DNA of 42,990 nucleotides, from the NCBI GenBank assembly GCA_947630065.1, contig CANRGE010000013.1, positions 1-42,990 on the forward strand, in the 5' to 3' direction. A program made the position numbers and the translations under genes. This DNA comes from an uncultured Clostridia bacterium. Lineage in GTDB: Bacteria; Bacillota; Clostridia; TANB77; CAG-508. Shown one piece after another: positions 20,046-30,720 of this stretch (its first letter is position 1; the number at the start of each line of letters is the position of its first letter). The notes beneath the pieces were generated by a model, which saw only the letters and a list, made by a program, of their open reading frames with translations, had not been told where the DNA came from and made no database searches.

Positions 20046-21122
20046 TTATTGTTCAAATACTTGTTTTAATAATTTTGCTGTTTGTTCCCAGTTGAATTTC
20101 GATATGTGATTTTGTATCTTTTCTTTTGAAATTGTATCTTGTTTCTGTAAAGTTTCTACCATTTTTGTTGTAATTTCATTAACATCATATGGATTAAAAT
20201 ATTCAACAACATCGCCTCCTACTTCTGGCATAGATGAAGTACTAGAACAAGCAACTGGTGTTCCACATGATAATGCTTCTAATATAGGTATTCCAAATCC
20301 TTCATATAATGATGGAAATACAAATAAATCTGCTAGATTATATAAATCTACTAACTCTTCTTGGTTAACTAAGCCTGTATGAATTACATTTTTTTCTATA
20401 CCTAATTCTTTTTCTTTTAATTCTAACATATTATAATTTTTAAATGCTTTTCCAACTAAAATTAGTCGGTAATCTTCTTTATTCTTTAATTTTGAAAAAG
20501 CTTCCAATAATCTTTCCAGATTTTTATGCGGTTTCAAATTGCCTACATACATTAATAATTTTTTATCCTTTGGAATGCAAAACCTATTATATAGATATTC
20601 TATTTCCTTTTTAGATTTTTCAGCAAATTCATTTCCTGCTGCTAAATATATTACCTCTATCTTTTCTGGATTTACATTAAATCTTTCTAATATATCTTTT
20701 TTTGTATTTTCGGAATCAGTTATAATCTTATTAGCTCGTTTTAATGCAAACCAAATCATAAATTTAGCATAAAAATAAGCAAATTTATTTGGTAAAAATT
20801 CAGGAAGTATCAAATGAGTTAAATCATGTATTGTTACAACCATTTTCCCTCTATAAAAAAGCGGTACATTATAATGAGGTACATGTAAAACATCTGGTTT
20901 TAATTTTCTTAATTTTTTATATGGGAATTTTAACTGTTCTTTTATTCCATATATTTTTGAATCAAATTCTATTATACTTTCTACTTTTCCCACTTTTTCT
21001 ATTTCTTCTTTTTTTCCTAAAGCAATATTATAGCAATTGTTTTTCATTAGGTTTTGTATATATGTACCTATTCCAGACATGTTTATCATTCTAGCATCTA
21101 CTGCTATTTTCATTTTTTTCAC
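20046..21122 (-). CDS. family 4 glycosyltransferase (GT-B)
   Basis: A GT4 enzyme of 358 residues. Motifs are KIAVDARMINMSGIGTYIQN at the start, MYVGNLKPHKNLERLLEAF in the middle and SLYEGFGIPILEALSCGTPV at the donor site. It resembles the transferase at 17665 and is probably an older duplicate. The start is uncertain: GTG at 21122 or ATG at 21113, both within the end of the upstream gene. The sugar donor is unknown, but GDP-mannose or GDP-rhamnose is plausible from the neighbouring synthesis genes. Confidence 0.88.
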   Translation of the reverse strand: MKKMKIAVDARMINMSGIGTYIQNLMKNNCYNIALGKKEEIEKVGKVESIIEFDSKIYGIKEQLKFPYKKLRKLKPDVLHVPHYNVPLFYRGKMVVTIHDLTHLILPEFLPNKFAYFYAKFMIWFALKRANKIITDSENTKKDILERFNVNPEKIEVIYLAAGNEFAEKSKKEIEYLYNRFCIPKDKKLLMYVGNLKPHKNLERLLEAFSKLKNKEDYRLILVGKAFKNYNMLELKEKELGIEKNVIHTGLVNQEELVDLYNLADLFVFPSLYEGFGIPILEALSCGTPVACSSTSSMPEVGGDVVEYFNPYDVNEITTKMVETLQKQDTISKEKIQNHISKFNWEQTAKLLKQVFEQ

Positions 21123-22188
21123 TCACTTCTTCTATATATTTTTTTATTTTTTCTTTAAAAATTTCTTCATCAAATTTTAATGCATGTTCATGTATTTTTT
21201 GTTTATCAAATTGCATAGTTTCAAATTTTTTTATTGCTTGTTCCACTGCTTTAGAAGTTTGTTCATTAAACAATAGTCCTGTTTCTCCATCTATAACAGT
21301 ATCTAATACTCCACCTTTGCCATATGCAATTACAGGTCTACCACATGACATTGCTTCTACTGGAGTAATTCCAAAGTCTTCTTCTCCTGGAAATAATAAT
21401 GCTTTACATTCTGACATATATTTTTGTACTACTTCATCTGGTTGTTGTCCTAAAAATGTTACATTTTCATTTGCTATTTTTTCTAAATTTTGTTTTTCTG
21501 GACCGTCTCCTATTACTATTAGTTTTTTCCCAAGTTCTGAACAAGCTTTTACAGCTAAATCAAATCTTTTATATGAAACTAATCTTGATACTATAAAATA
21601 GTAATCTCCATTTACATTTGATATATTAAACATTTTACATCTTACAGCTGGATTTATTACTATAGAATCTCTATTATAATATTTTTTTATTCTTTCTTGT
21701 ACAGCTGTAGAATTTGCAATAAAGTAATCTACTCTTTTTGAAGACCACACATCCCATTTTCTCATGAACCATAAAAAAACATTGACCAATAATTTTTTCA
21801 CTGGATTCATATTTTTTAAATATTCATCTTTCTTTTCCCAAGCATATCGCATAGGCGTATTGCAGTAACAAATATGTACTCCATTTGGTACTTTTACCCC
21901 TTTTGCACAGCATGTACTACTACTTAGTACTACATCATATTCTTTTAAATTAAATAAAGCAAATGCAAGTGGCATAAATGGAAAATATTTTTTATGATTT
22001 GTTACCATCTTTTTTCCTTGTAAAAAACTTGTTCTAACATCTAAATCTTTTAATTCTTTTGCTAATTTTTCTGGATTATAAAATGTAGTATATATTGGAG
22101 CATCTTTATAAATTTCTTTAAAATTTATTATTAATCTTTCTGCTCCTCCCATACCTGTTAACCAATCATGAACAATCGCAATTTTCAT
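21091..22188 (-). CDS. family 4 glycosyltransferase (GT-B)
   Basis: A GT4 glycosyltransferase starting MKIAIVHDWLTGMGGAERLI, with FIVSRLVSYKRFDLAVKAC and a donor-site FPGEEDFGITPVEAMSCGRP. These features are typical of WbaZ-like mannosyltransferases in GDP-mannose pathways. The ATG at 22188 is chosen over the one at 22206: GCAGGAAAA lies just before it, whereas the earlier ATG overlaps the upstream stop and has no ribosome site. The end overlaps the next glycosyltransferase gene. Confidence 0.88.
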   Translation of the reverse strand: MKIAIVHDWLTGMGGAERLIINFKEIYKDAPIYTTFYNPEKLAKELKDLDVRTSFLQGKKMVTNHKKYFPFMPLAFALFNLKEYDVVLSSSTCCAKGVKVPNGVHICYCNTPMRYAWEKKDEYLKNMNPVKKLLVNVFLWFMRKWDVWSSKRVDYFIANSTAVQERIKKYYNRDSIVINPAVRCKMFNISNVNGDYYFIVSRLVSYKRFDLAVKACSELGKKLIVIGDGPEKQNLEKIANENVTFLGQQPDEVVQKYMSECKALLFPGEEDFGITPVEAMSCGRPVIAYGKGGVLDTVIDGETGLLFNEQTSKAVEQAIKKFETMQFDKQKIHEHALKFDEEIFKEKIKKYIEEVSEKNENSSRC

Positions 22189-22205
22189 ATATTTTCCTGC
22201 TTTCA

Positions 22206-23123
22206 TTAGTTATTTTTATAATATTCATACATTCTTTTTATTGTTTCTTTTATATCTGTTCCTTTAAAATATTCTTTTATTTTTGTATTATCACAGCATA
22301 TATATGGTGTATCTATATCTCTATATTTTTCTTTATCTATTTCTATATTAATCTTTTTTCTTGATAAAGATATTATGTAATTTAATAATTCTTCTATTTT
22401 ATATGCCTTTCCTGAACCAACATTATATACTAATTCAGGATTTTCTTTTTCTAATAATGCTTTATATACTTTTACTATATCTTCTACATCTGAAATATCT
22501 CTATAAGCTGATAGATTTCCTACATATATTGTTCCATCTTTTCCAGATTTTTCTATTTCTGCTACTTGTTTGCAAAAACTTGGTATAACAAAGTTATCTT
22601 GTTGTCCTATTCCTGTATGATTAAAAGATCTTGTACATACTATTTTCATTCCATATTTTTCTATATACATTTTTGCAAAATTTTCTTGCGCTATTTTAGA
22701 TATTCCATATGGATTATTTGCATTTATATTAGATTCTTCTGTTAGAGGTTCATTTTTTATGGCATATTCTTCACTTGAACCAACTAACAATATCTTACAA
22801 TTTATACAATTATTTTTTATTGCTTCTAATATATTTAAAGTTCCTATAACATTTACTTCTATTGTTTTTTGTGGCATTTTCCATGAAAGTCCTACTGAAC
22901 TGACAGCAGCCAAATTAATTAAATAATTTGGCATAAAATCTTTTATTACTTTATTTACTTGCTCGTTATCTAAAATATTCATTTGTGCATATTTAACATT
23001 ACTTGGTAATTTCCCATTATTATTTATATCACATGCTAAAATTTCATATTCGTCATTCAAAAATTCATTTATAAGGTATTTACCAACAAAGCCACATGCT
23101 CCTGTGATTAATATTTTCTTCAT
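22206..23123 (-). CDS. rmd: GDP-4-dehydro-6-deoxy-D-mannose reductase
   Basis: A 305-residue short-chain dehydrogenase/epimerase with the NAD(P) motif ITGACGFVGKYL at residues 6-17 and the catalytic YGISK. It directly follows the GDP-mannose 4,6-dehydratase gene (11 bases apart), which is why it is called Rmd, giving GDP-D-rhamnose. A GDP-fucose synthase would need a different sequence type and is less likely. AGAGG precedes the ATG. The product would feed the GT4 transferases downstream. Confidence 0.82.
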   Translation of the reverse strand: MKKILITGACGFVGKYLINEFLNDEYEILACDINNNGKLPSNVKYAQMNILDNEQVNKVIKDFMPNYLINLAAVSSVGLSWKMPQKTIEVNVIGTLNILEAIKNNCINCKILLVGSSEEYAIKNEPLTEESNINANNPYGISKIAQENFAKMYIEKYGMKIVCTRSFNHTGIGQQDNFVIPSFCKQVAEIEKSGKDGTIYVGNLSAYRDISDVEDIVKVYKALLEKENPELVYNVGSGKAYKIEELLNYIISLSRKKINIEIDKEKYRDIDTPYICCDNTKIKEYFKGTDIKETIKRMYEYYKNN

Positions 23124-23134
23124 AATTTAACCTC

Positions 23135-24154
23135 TTATCCTAATTGTTTTTTTACTAAATCTAAATCGTTTCTTACCATTCGATTAACTAGTTCTGTATA
23201 ACTTATTTCTCTTTTCCAGCCTAATTTGTTTTCTGCTTTAGTACAATCTCCTAATAAAAGTTCAACTTCTGCTGGTCTATAAAATTCTGGATTTACTTTT
23301 ACAACTACTTTATCTGTTCCTTTTAGCACAGCATATTCATCTTTTCCTGTTCCATGCCATTCTAATTCCATATCTGCTGCTTTAAAAGCAAGTTCTACAA
23401 ATTCTTTTACAGGATGTGTTTCTCCTGTAGAAATTACATAATCATCTGGTTTGTCTTGTTGTAGCATTAACCACATTGCTCTAACATAATCTTTAGAATG
23501 TCCCCAATCTCTCTTTGCATCTAGATTACCTAATTCTAATGTATCTTGTAAGCCGTATTTTATTCTAGCAACTGCAGTTGTAATTTTTCTTGTTACAAAT
23601 TCTTCTCCTCTTCTTTCAGATTCATGATTAAACAATATTCCAGAGCAAGTAAACATACCATAACTTTCTCTATAATTTTTTGTTATCCAATGTCCATAAA
23701 GTTTAGCTACACCATATGGGCTTCTAGGATAAAAAGGTGTAGTTTCTTTTTGTGGTACTTCTTGAACTAATCCAAACATTTCACTTGTAGATGCTTGATA
23801 AAATCTAGCTTCTGGTTTTACTGTTCTTATAGCTTCTAGCATGTTTGTTACACCAACAGCATCTATTTCAGCTGTTGATATAGGGTTTTCCCAAGAAGCT
23901 GCTACAAAAGATTGTGCAGCCAAGTTATATACCTCATCTGCCATTGATATTTTCATTGCTCTAATTAATGATGCTAAATCTGTCATATCTGCAAAAATAA
24001 ACTGTACTTTTCCTTTCAAATGTTCTGCATTATTAAAATCTAGTTTACTTTTTCTTCTAACAATTCCATATACTTTATATCCTTTATCTAATAATAATTC
24101 GGCAAGATATGAGCCGTCTTGTCCTGTTATTCCAGTTATTAATGCACTTTTCAT
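23135..24154 (-). CDS. gmd: GDP-mannose 4,6-dehydratase
   Basis: A 339-residue enzyme that turns GDP-D-mannose into GDP-4-keto-6-deoxy-mannose. Clear marks are ALITGITGQDGSYLAELLL at residues 4-22, STSEMFG and YGVAKLYGHW with the catalytic Tyr and Lys, and the dimer-type segment NHESERRGEEFVTRKIT. The length is normal. AAAAGGAG precedes the ATG. It lies between manC and rmd and is part of the same pathway. Confidence 0.95.
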   Translation of the reverse strand: MKSALITGITGQDGSYLAELLLDKGYKVYGIVRRKSKLDFNNAEHLKGKVQFIFADMTDLASLIRAMKISMADEVYNLAAQSFVAASWENPISTAEIDAVGVTNMLEAIRTVKPEARFYQASTSEMFGLVQEVPQKETTPFYPRSPYGVAKLYGHWITKNYRESYGMFTCSGILFNHESERRGEEFVTRKITTAVARIKYGLQDTLELGNLDAKRDWGHSKDYVRAMWLMLQQDKPDDYVISTGETHPVKEFVELAFKAADMELEWHGTGKDEYAVLKGTDKVVVKVNPEFYRPAEVELLLGDCTKAENKLGWKREISYTELVNRMVRNDLDLVKKQLG

Positions 24155-24167
24155 TTTTAATCTCCTT

Positions 24168-25205
24168 TTATAATATTTTTTCTCTATATTTGTGAACTTC
24201 TTTTATTTTATCTTTTTTTCCAATAATAATTACATCATCAGATTCAATACAAAAAATATTATTTACATCTAGTAATACAATTTTTTTATCTCCTCCATAT
24301 ATAACATTATTACTAGAATTATATGTTTCTACTTGTCCTGTTATAAAATTTTTATCTTGGTCTGGTTTTACATATCTTTGTAGTGCTGTCCATGTTCCTA
24401 TGTCATCCCATCCAAAATTTGCTGGTATTACATATATAGATTTACTTTTTTCCATCACTGCATAATCTATAGAAATACTTTCACATTTTTTATATTTATT
24501 TTTTAATTCTTTTTCAAAATTTTCACTACTCATTGGTGGCAATTTTGTTAAAATATCATATCCTTGTTTATAATTTTGCTTCAATTCTTCTAACATACTG
24601 TCTACATTAAATATAAACATTCCTGCATTCCATAAATAATTGCCTTCTTTTAAATATTTTTTCGCTTTTGTCAGATTAGGTTTTTCTACAAATTTTTCTA
24701 CTTTTATTATTTCCTTTTCTTTTCCTTCAAAGCATTTTATATATCCATACCCTGTTTCTGGTCTGTTAGGTTCTATTCCAATTGTTACTATAGCATCTTT
24801 TTTTGTATTTAAAAAGTTATTTGCCTTATTCAACACTTTACTAAATTCTTCGGTATTATTTATAATATGATCTGATGGTAGAACTGCTATATTTGCATTT
24901 CTGTATATTTGTTTTATGTATAATGTTGCAAGTAAAATACATGGTGCTGTATTTCTTCCTTCTGGCTCTATAATTATATTTTCTTCTGGTATTCTAGGTA
25001 ACTGCTCTTTTACTAATTTAACATATTTTGAACAAGTTACTACAAATATATTTTCTATTGGAATTGTTTTTTCTATTCTTTCACATGTCATTTGTATCAT
25101 TGTTTTATTTCCAACTAGTTTCAAAAATTGTTTTGGTTTTTCTTCTGTAGATTTTGGCCAAAACCTAGTTCCTTTTCCACCAGCCATAATTAATGCACAA
25201 AACAT
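24168..25205 (-). CDS. manC: mannose-1-phosphate guanylyltransferase
   Basis: A 345-residue nucleotidyltransferase that makes GDP-mannose from mannose-1-phosphate and GTP. The signature ALIMAGGKGTRFWPKS is at residues 4-19, and FVEKPN and the NAGMFIF stretch are present. It is a single-domain form: the cupin phosphomannose isomerase domain found in long ManC proteins (about 470 residues) is absent, so that activity must come from elsewhere. Its AAGGAG site lies within the end of the sugar transferase gene, which stops directly before its ATG. Confidence 0.92.
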   Translation of the reverse strand: MFCALIMAGGKGTRFWPKSTEEKPKQFLKLVGNKTMIQMTCERIEKTIPIENIFVVTCSKYVKLVKEQLPRIPEENIIIEPEGRNTAPCILLATLYIKQIYRNANIAVLPSDHIINNTEEFSKVLNKANNFLNTKKDAIVTIGIEPNRPETGYGYIKCFEGKEKEIIKVEKFVEKPNLTKAKKYLKEGNYLWNAGMFIFNVDSMLEELKQNYKQGYDILTKLPPMSSENFEKELKNKYKKCESISIDYAVMEKSKSIYVIPANFGWDDIGTWTALQRYVKPDQDKNFITGQVETYNSSNNVIYGGDKKIVLLDVNNIFCIESDDVIIIGKKDKIKEVHKYREKIL

Positions 25206-25910
25206 TTAAATTGCTCCTTCTTTCTTTATAACTTTTGTTATGGTTTTAAATAAAATTTTTATATCTCTTCTATTACCTCGTTTATTGCAATATTCTTTGT
25301 CTAATTTTAATCTATCTTCAAATTCTAAATTATTTCTTCCTGCTACTTGCCATGGTCCTGTTATTCCTGGTTTCATTTGAATAATATAATCATAATATTC
25401 TCCCATATCTTCCTTCTCCATTGGTAAATATGGTCTTGGACCAACCAAACTCATTTCTCCTTTTAAAACATTTATAAATTGTGGAAATTCGTCTAAACTT
25501 GTTCTCCTCAAAAATTTTCCTATCTTGGTTATTCGTGGATCAGACTTTATTTTTTTATGTTCCAAATATTCTTTTCCCAATTCATCTTTTGCTTCTATAT
25601 GTTTACTTAAAATTTCTTCTGCATTAACAAGCATAGTTCTATACTTGTACATTTTGAAAATCTTTCCATTTTTTCCTATTCTTTCTTGTACAAAAAATAT
25701 TTTCAATTTGTTTTCCAATACAATGTTAGCAATTAATACAAATATTGTGATTGGTATCATTAATAGAAGTCCAATAATTCCTGCAACTATATCTATAAAT
25801 CTTTTTATTATCGCACTTCTTAAGTTTTTTATCTTTTCTTTTTTATTTATATCATTATAACAATTTTCATTATTATCTATTGTAGATGTAGTTGATTGTT
25901 CTAAAGTCAA
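25206..25910 (-). CDS. initiating sugar-phosphate transferase (WbaP/CpsE type)
   Basis: A 234-residue protein with an N-terminal membrane hairpin (about RFIDIVAGIIGLLLMIPITI) and the conserved cytoplasmic catalytic domain: FKMYKYRTM, LRRTSLDEFPQFINVL and GEMSLVGPRPYLPM. It transfers a sugar-1-phosphate to undecaprenyl phosphate and so starts the repeat unit. The start is TTG at 25910, because AAAGGAGG stands 8 bases before it and overlaps the end of the VanZ gene (stop and start share TAAATTG). The longer frame from 25964 would overlap VanZ by 53 bases without a ribosome site. Confidence 0.92.
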   Translation of the reverse strand: MTLEQSTTSTIDNNENCYNDINKKEKIKNLRSAIIKRFIDIVAGIIGLLLMIPITIFVLIANIVLENKLKIFFVQERIGKNGKIFKMYKYRTMLVNAEEILSKHIEAKDELGKEYLEHKKIKSDPRITKIGKFLRRTSLDEFPQFINVLKGEMSLVGPRPYLPMEKEDMGEYYDYIIQMKPGITGPWQVAGRNNLEFEDRLKLDKEYCNKRGNRRDIKILFKTITKVIKKEGAI

Positions 25911-25911
25911 T

Positions 25912-26397
25912 TTATTTTCCTCCTTTAATCTTACATCTAATTTTCTTTGCAATTTTGCATACAATAAAAAATGTTATTACTCCTACTAATATTCCCAAAG
26001 AATCTATTATAACATCAAATACTCTTCCGCTTCTTTCAGAAACAAATAATTGATGTATTTCATCTGTTATAGCATACAATATACCATAAAATGAGCTTTT
26101 TACTATCACTTTATTCTCTATTGTAGTAAATATATACACTAAATTAGTTATTAATAAACCACCAATAATATATATTGTAAAATGTGCTAATTTTCGCATA
26201 TATGGTTCAACTATCAATACTATTTTTTCTTTTTCTTCAGCATTTAGATTTTTGTTTTGAGTAAATATATTTATTATTATATTTGTTACACTTTTACTAG
26301 TAGAACTAGACCCTTGCCCATTTTGTGAAGAAAAATAAAAAATTATACTCATCCAAAATATAACTAATACTATACTAATAATTTTTTTTGCTTTCAA
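25912..26397 (-). CDS. VanZ-like membrane protein
   Basis: A 161-residue protein with four membrane segments and the VanZ family pattern: IIFYFSSQNGQGS at the start, MRKLAHFTIYIIGG in the middle and ITDEIHQLFVSERSGRVFDV before the last segment. It starts with TTG after AAGGGGATTATT. Function in the cell is not established; VanZ itself gives low-level teicoplanin resistance. It is the first gene of the main polysaccharide operon. A second VanZ-like gene precedes wzz at 38454, so both promoters of the polymer machinery are linked to one. Confidence 0.88.
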   Translation of the reverse strand: MKAKKIISIVLVIFWMSIIFYFSSQNGQGSSSTSKSVTNIIINIFTQNKNLNAEEKEKIVLIVEPYMRKLAHFTIYIIGGLLITNLVYIFTTIENKVIVKSSFYGILYAITDEIHQLFVSERSGRVFDVIIDSLGILVGVITFFIVCKIAKKIRCKIKGGK

Positions 26398-26435
26398 AAT
26401 AATCCCCTTATTAAATAATAAGTTTATTCTTTGTT

Positions 26436-26464
26436 ATTATATTATATTGTTTTACTTATTTCAA
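26436..26464 (-). promoter_or_regulatory. sigma-A promoter of the main polysaccharide operon
   Basis: On the minus strand, -35 TTGAAA (26459-26464), a 17-bp spacer and -10 TATAAT (26436-26441), about 40 bases before the VanZ start. This is the only strong promoter seen for the run of genes from 26397 to 3532. Confidence 0.82.
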
Positions 26465-26524
26465 CCTTTTTTTATCATTTGTAACTTTTTTTTAAAGTTT
26501 TTGTAATATTTATATATTATAAAA

Positions 26525-26568
26525 TACAAGAGTGATACTTAATTTTAAAATTAAGTATCACTCTTGTA
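26525..26568 (-). terminator. perfect 22-bp inverted repeat after the AT3 gene
   Basis: A 44-base perfect palindrome with TACAAGAGTGATACTTAATT as the start of each arm, about 20 bases after the AT3 stop, followed by ATTTTAT on the minus strand. It probably ends the LCP-AT3 transcript just before the promoter of the main operon. An operator is possible but there is no support for it. Confidence 0.7.
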
Positions 26569-26586
26569 CTATTCTCATTTATATAA

Positions 26587-27727
<1,141 letters not shown>

Positions 27728-27744
27728 TCAATTCACATCTCCTT

Positions 27745-28821
27745 TTACTTACTGTAGCCTGTTTTATTTATTATCTGTCCGCTTATTTCTTTTACTTTAT
27801 CTGATACCTCATAATTTTCTTGTCCATATACTTTTTCATGGAGTGCTTTTACATTAGATTCTAATGTTACTGGTATTCCATACCAAACTCCTCCTATTGT
27901 AGCTCCTTTTGGTTCCACATATGGCCAACCTGTACTATCTGTTATTTTATATGTTGCTAATTGTGGCAATAAAGACATTATTTCAGAACCACTTATATTA
28001 GTATATACTTTAGGAAGTATTGCATCAGCCATATTGTTTAATTGACCAATACTCATGTTTTTCACTTTGTCAAACACAGCAGATATTACATCTCTCATTC
28101 TTTCAGTCCTTTTATAGTCTCCTCCTGCGGTAAAACGTATTCTAGAATATCCTAATGCTTGTACTCCATCTAGATTATAAGTTCCTGCTTCTGTTATATA
28201 ACTTGAATTGTGTCCTGTTACTCTATTTACTTCATCTATATACCCATTTATGTATTTTACTTCTGCAGATGTAATCTGCATACGAATTCCACCCACTGCA
28301 TTTACTATATCTACAACAGACTCAAAATTAACTGTTAAAAATTCTTTTATATCTAGGTCTAAGTTTGTATTTAATGTACTCATCGCAAGTTGTGCACCAC
28401 CATATGCATATGCATGTGTTACTTTGTCTAAATTTCTTCCTGTTATTAGAAGGTATGAATCTCTATAGACTGACGTTAATTGTACTTTTTTATTTTTTTC
28501 GTCTATCGTTGCAAGTATTATGCAGTCGCTTCTTGTTCCTTTTTCTAATTCATCTTCTCTTGAGTCAACTCCAAAAAGTGCTATGGTTCTATATCCATTT
28601 AAGTTAATTCCTTCATTAACTTCTATGCTCTCTTCATCTATATCGACATAATTTAATTTAGAAAGCTTATTTTGTATAAACCACATTCCTGTTCCTGCTA
28701 CTATTCCAACTAATACTATTATAATAATAATTATTATTATTATTATTTTTTTCCATTTTTTTTTTCCTTTTGTTGCTTTATCTTTTTTTTTCTCATTTTC
28801 TTGCATTCTTTTTCCTTGCAT
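27745..28821 (-). CDS. LytR-CpsA-Psr family wall-polymer ligase
   Basis: A 358-residue protein with a Lys-rich cytoplasmic start, one membrane segment that opens with ten Ile (about residues 25-48), and an outside LCP domain: TIALFGVDSREDELEKGTRS, SVYRDSYL, VDIVNAVGGIRM and ALGYSRIR. The Asp and Arg residues of the pyrophosphate-lipid site are present. LCP enzymes move undecaprenyl-linked anionic polymers onto peptidoglycan, so this is the likely anchoring enzyme for the polymer. GGAAGG precedes the ATG. It shares a promoter with the AT3 gene that follows. Confidence 0.92.
   Translation of the reverse strand: MQGKRMQENEKKKDKATKGKKKWKKIIIIIIIIIIVLVGIVAGTGMWFIQNKLSKLNYVDIDEESIEVNEGINLNGYRTIALFGVDSREDELEKGTRSDCIILATIDEKNKKVQLTSVYRDSYLLITGRNLDKVTHAYAYGGAQLAMSTLNTNLDLDIKEFLTVNFESVVDIVNAVGGIRMQITSAEVKYINGYIDEVNRVTGHNSSYITEAGTYNLDGVQALGYSRIRFTAGGDYKRTERMRDVISAVFDKVKNMSIGQLNNMADAILPKVYTNISGSEIMSLLPQLATYKITDSTGWPYVEPKGATIGGVWYGIPVTLESNVKALHEKVYGQENYEVSDKVKEISGQIINKTGYSK
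28718..28747. repeat. trinucleotide ATA/ATT tract in the LCP gene
   Basis: About 30 bases of ATA/ATT repeats encode the run of Ile in the membrane segment of the LCP protein. Changes in copy number would keep the frame and only alter the membrane segment length. Confidence 0.75.
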
Positions 28822-28852
28822 TGTTTTTACCTTCCTTCATTAATTTGACATT

Positions 28853-28881
28853 ATTATATTCCTTACATCATTTTTTTACAA
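28853..28881 (-). promoter_or_regulatory. sigma-A promoter for the LCP-AT3 unit
   Basis: On the minus strand, -35 TTGTAA (28876-28881), a 17-bp spacer and -10 TATAAT (28853-28858), placed between the argS stop and the LCP start. Confidence 0.75.
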
Positions 28882-28887
28882 GTTTTT

Positions 28888-30603
28888 TTACATTTTTTTA
28901 GGCATTTTTATTCCTAGTAATTCTGCTGAAGATTTTAGAACAGTATTTGTAGCATATGTTAAATATATGTATGCATCCTGGATGTTTTTATCTTCACATA
29001 TTATTTTATTTTCATTATAAAAACTACTAAAAGCATGTGATAAATCTATTAAATATCTTGCTATAATTGATGGTTCATTTTTTAATGCTGCTAATTTTAC
29101 TGTATCTGTATATGAATATATTAATTTTAATATTTCAATACTTTCCTTTTTATTTAATGCACTATAGTCTATTTTATTTATACTTGGTATTTCATTTACT
29201 TTATTTAATACACTATTTGTACGTACATAAGTATATTGTATATATGGTCCAGTTTCTCCATTAAAGTTTAATATTTGATCCCAGTCGAATATTTCGTCTT
29301 TTATTCTACTATTTGCTAAGTCATTAAAAATTACTGCTCCAATTCCTACTTTTTTAGCTATTTTCTTTTTCTCTTCTGGTTCTAAACTTGGATTTTTTTC
29401 TTCTATTATTTTTTCTACTCTTTTTATTGATTCATTAAGTAATTCTTCTAATTTTATTACATTTCCTTCTCTTGTTGACATTTTTCCTGTTTTAAGTAAT
29501 ACCATTCCAAATGGAATATGTTCTAAATTATTGGTATATTTTTCTTCTAATCCTAATAATTTAGCCACTTCAAAAATTTGTTTAAAATGAAGAACTTGTT
29601 CATATGATGTCACATATAATGCTTTTTTAAAGTTATATGTTCTTGCTCTATACAATATTGCTGCTAAATCTCTAGTTGCATATGTAGTTGAACCATTTGA
29701 TTTTTCTATTAAGCAAGGAGGCATACCTTGTTCTTCTAAATCTATTATTCTAGCTCCTTCAGATTCTTTTAGCTTTCCTGTTTTTTCGAGGATTTCTATT
29801 ACTTCTGGCATTTTATCTGAATAAAAAGCTTCTCCGTTTAATGAATCAAATTTACTTCCTAGCATTTCGTAAATTCTTTCAAATTCTTTTAAACTAAGTT
29901 CTCTAAATTTACTCCATATTTTTGTGCAATATTCATCTTTTTCTTCTAATTTTTTAAAATTGTTTCTACATTCTTCTAGTACTTGTTCATCTTCTTTGCA
30001 AAGTTCATTTATTCTAATATATATTTTTGTTAATTCTTCAATTGGGTTATTTTCAATATCATATTCGGTTCCCCATCTTTTATAGCCTTCAATTAGTTTT
30101 CCAAATTGTGTTCCATAGTCTCCTAGATGGTTTATTCCTATACTATTATAACCTAAGAAATTATATATATTATATAAAGCTCCTCCTATTACTGTTGAGC
30201 GCAAATGTCCTATGTGGAATGGTTTTGCAATATTAGGTGATGAATAATCTATTACTATATTTTCATTATTTCCGATGTCTGTTTTTCCATATTCGCTCTT
30301 TTTTAAGTCTATTTCTTGTATTACTTCTTTTATTAAAATATTCTTTTCTATATAGAAATTAATATATCCTCCCACAACTTCTATATTTTCTATACATTCT
30401 GGTATATTTTTTATTCCATTTTTTATTTTTTCTGCTATTTGTGTTGGTGCTTTTTTTAATGTTTTTGCTAATTTAAAACAAGGAAAAGCATAATCTCCCA
30501 TATTAGAATCTTTTGGAATTTCTATATATTCTTCTAATTCATCGATTGGTATGTTTACTATTGAATTTATTAATTTCGCAACTTCTTTCTTGAAATTTAT
30601 CAT
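28888..30603 (-). CDS. argS: arginyl-tRNA synthetase
   Basis: A 571-residue class I aminoacyl-tRNA synthetase. The HIGH motif is at residues 130-133 (PNIAKPFHIGHLRSTVIGG), the KMSKS-like motif is KMSTREGNVIKLEEL, and the C-terminal DALR-type domain ends in ELLGIKMPKKM. The ATG at 30603 is chosen because TTTTGGAGG lies 4 bases before it; the longer frame starts with TTG and would consume that site. It has its own promoter. It is a housekeeping gene between polysaccharide genes and so marks a module boundary. Confidence 0.96.
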   Translation of the reverse strand: MINFKKEVAKLINSIVNIPIDELEEYIEIPKDSNMGDYAFPCFKLAKTLKKAPTQIAEKIKNGIKNIPECIENIEVVGGYINFYIEKNILIKEVIQEIDLKKSEYGKTDIGNNENIVIDYSSPNIAKPFHIGHLRSTVIGGALYNIYNFLGYNSIGINHLGDYGTQFGKLIEGYKRWGTEYDIENNPIEELTKIYIRINELCKEDEQVLEECRNNFKKLEEKDEYCTKIWSKFRELSLKEFERIYEMLGSKFDSLNGEAFYSDKMPEVIEILEKTGKLKESEGARIIDLEEQGMPPCLIEKSNGSTTYATRDLAAILYRARTYNFKKALYVTSYEQVLHFKQIFEVAKLLGLEEKYTNNLEHIPFGMVLLKTGKMSTREGNVIKLEELLNESIKRVEKIIEEKNPSLEPEEKKKIAKKVGIGAVIFNDLANSRIKDEIFDWDQILNFNGETGPYIQYTYVRTNSVLNKVNEIPSINKIDYSALNKKESIEILKLIYSYTDTVKLAALKNEPSIIARYLIDLSHAFSSFYNENKIICEDKNIQDAYIYLTYATNTVLKSSAELLGIKMPKKM

Positions 30604-30653
30604 TTTTACCTCCAAAATATTAATTCACTTTCATATTGTAATTAATATTTTCT

Positions 30654-30681
30654 ATTATACCAAAAACAAAAGCAGTGTCAA
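30654..30681 (-). promoter_or_regulatory. argS promoter nested in a terminator
   Basis: On the minus strand, -35 TTGACA (30676-30681), a 16-bp spacer and -10 TATAAT (30654-30659). The -35 and most of the spacer lie in the loop and distal arm of the terminator at 30662-30698. Confidence 0.8.
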
Positions 30682-30698
30682 GTACTGCTTTTGTTTTT
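30662..30698 (-). terminator. intrinsic terminator after the membrane protein gene
   Basis: A perfect 15-bp stem, AAAAACAAAAGCAGT with ACTGCTTTTGTTTTT, and a 7-base loop, 22 bases after the stop at 30721. T-rich on the exit side. Confidence 0.85.
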
Positions 30699-30720
30699 AT
30701 TATATACAATAATTTTCAAA

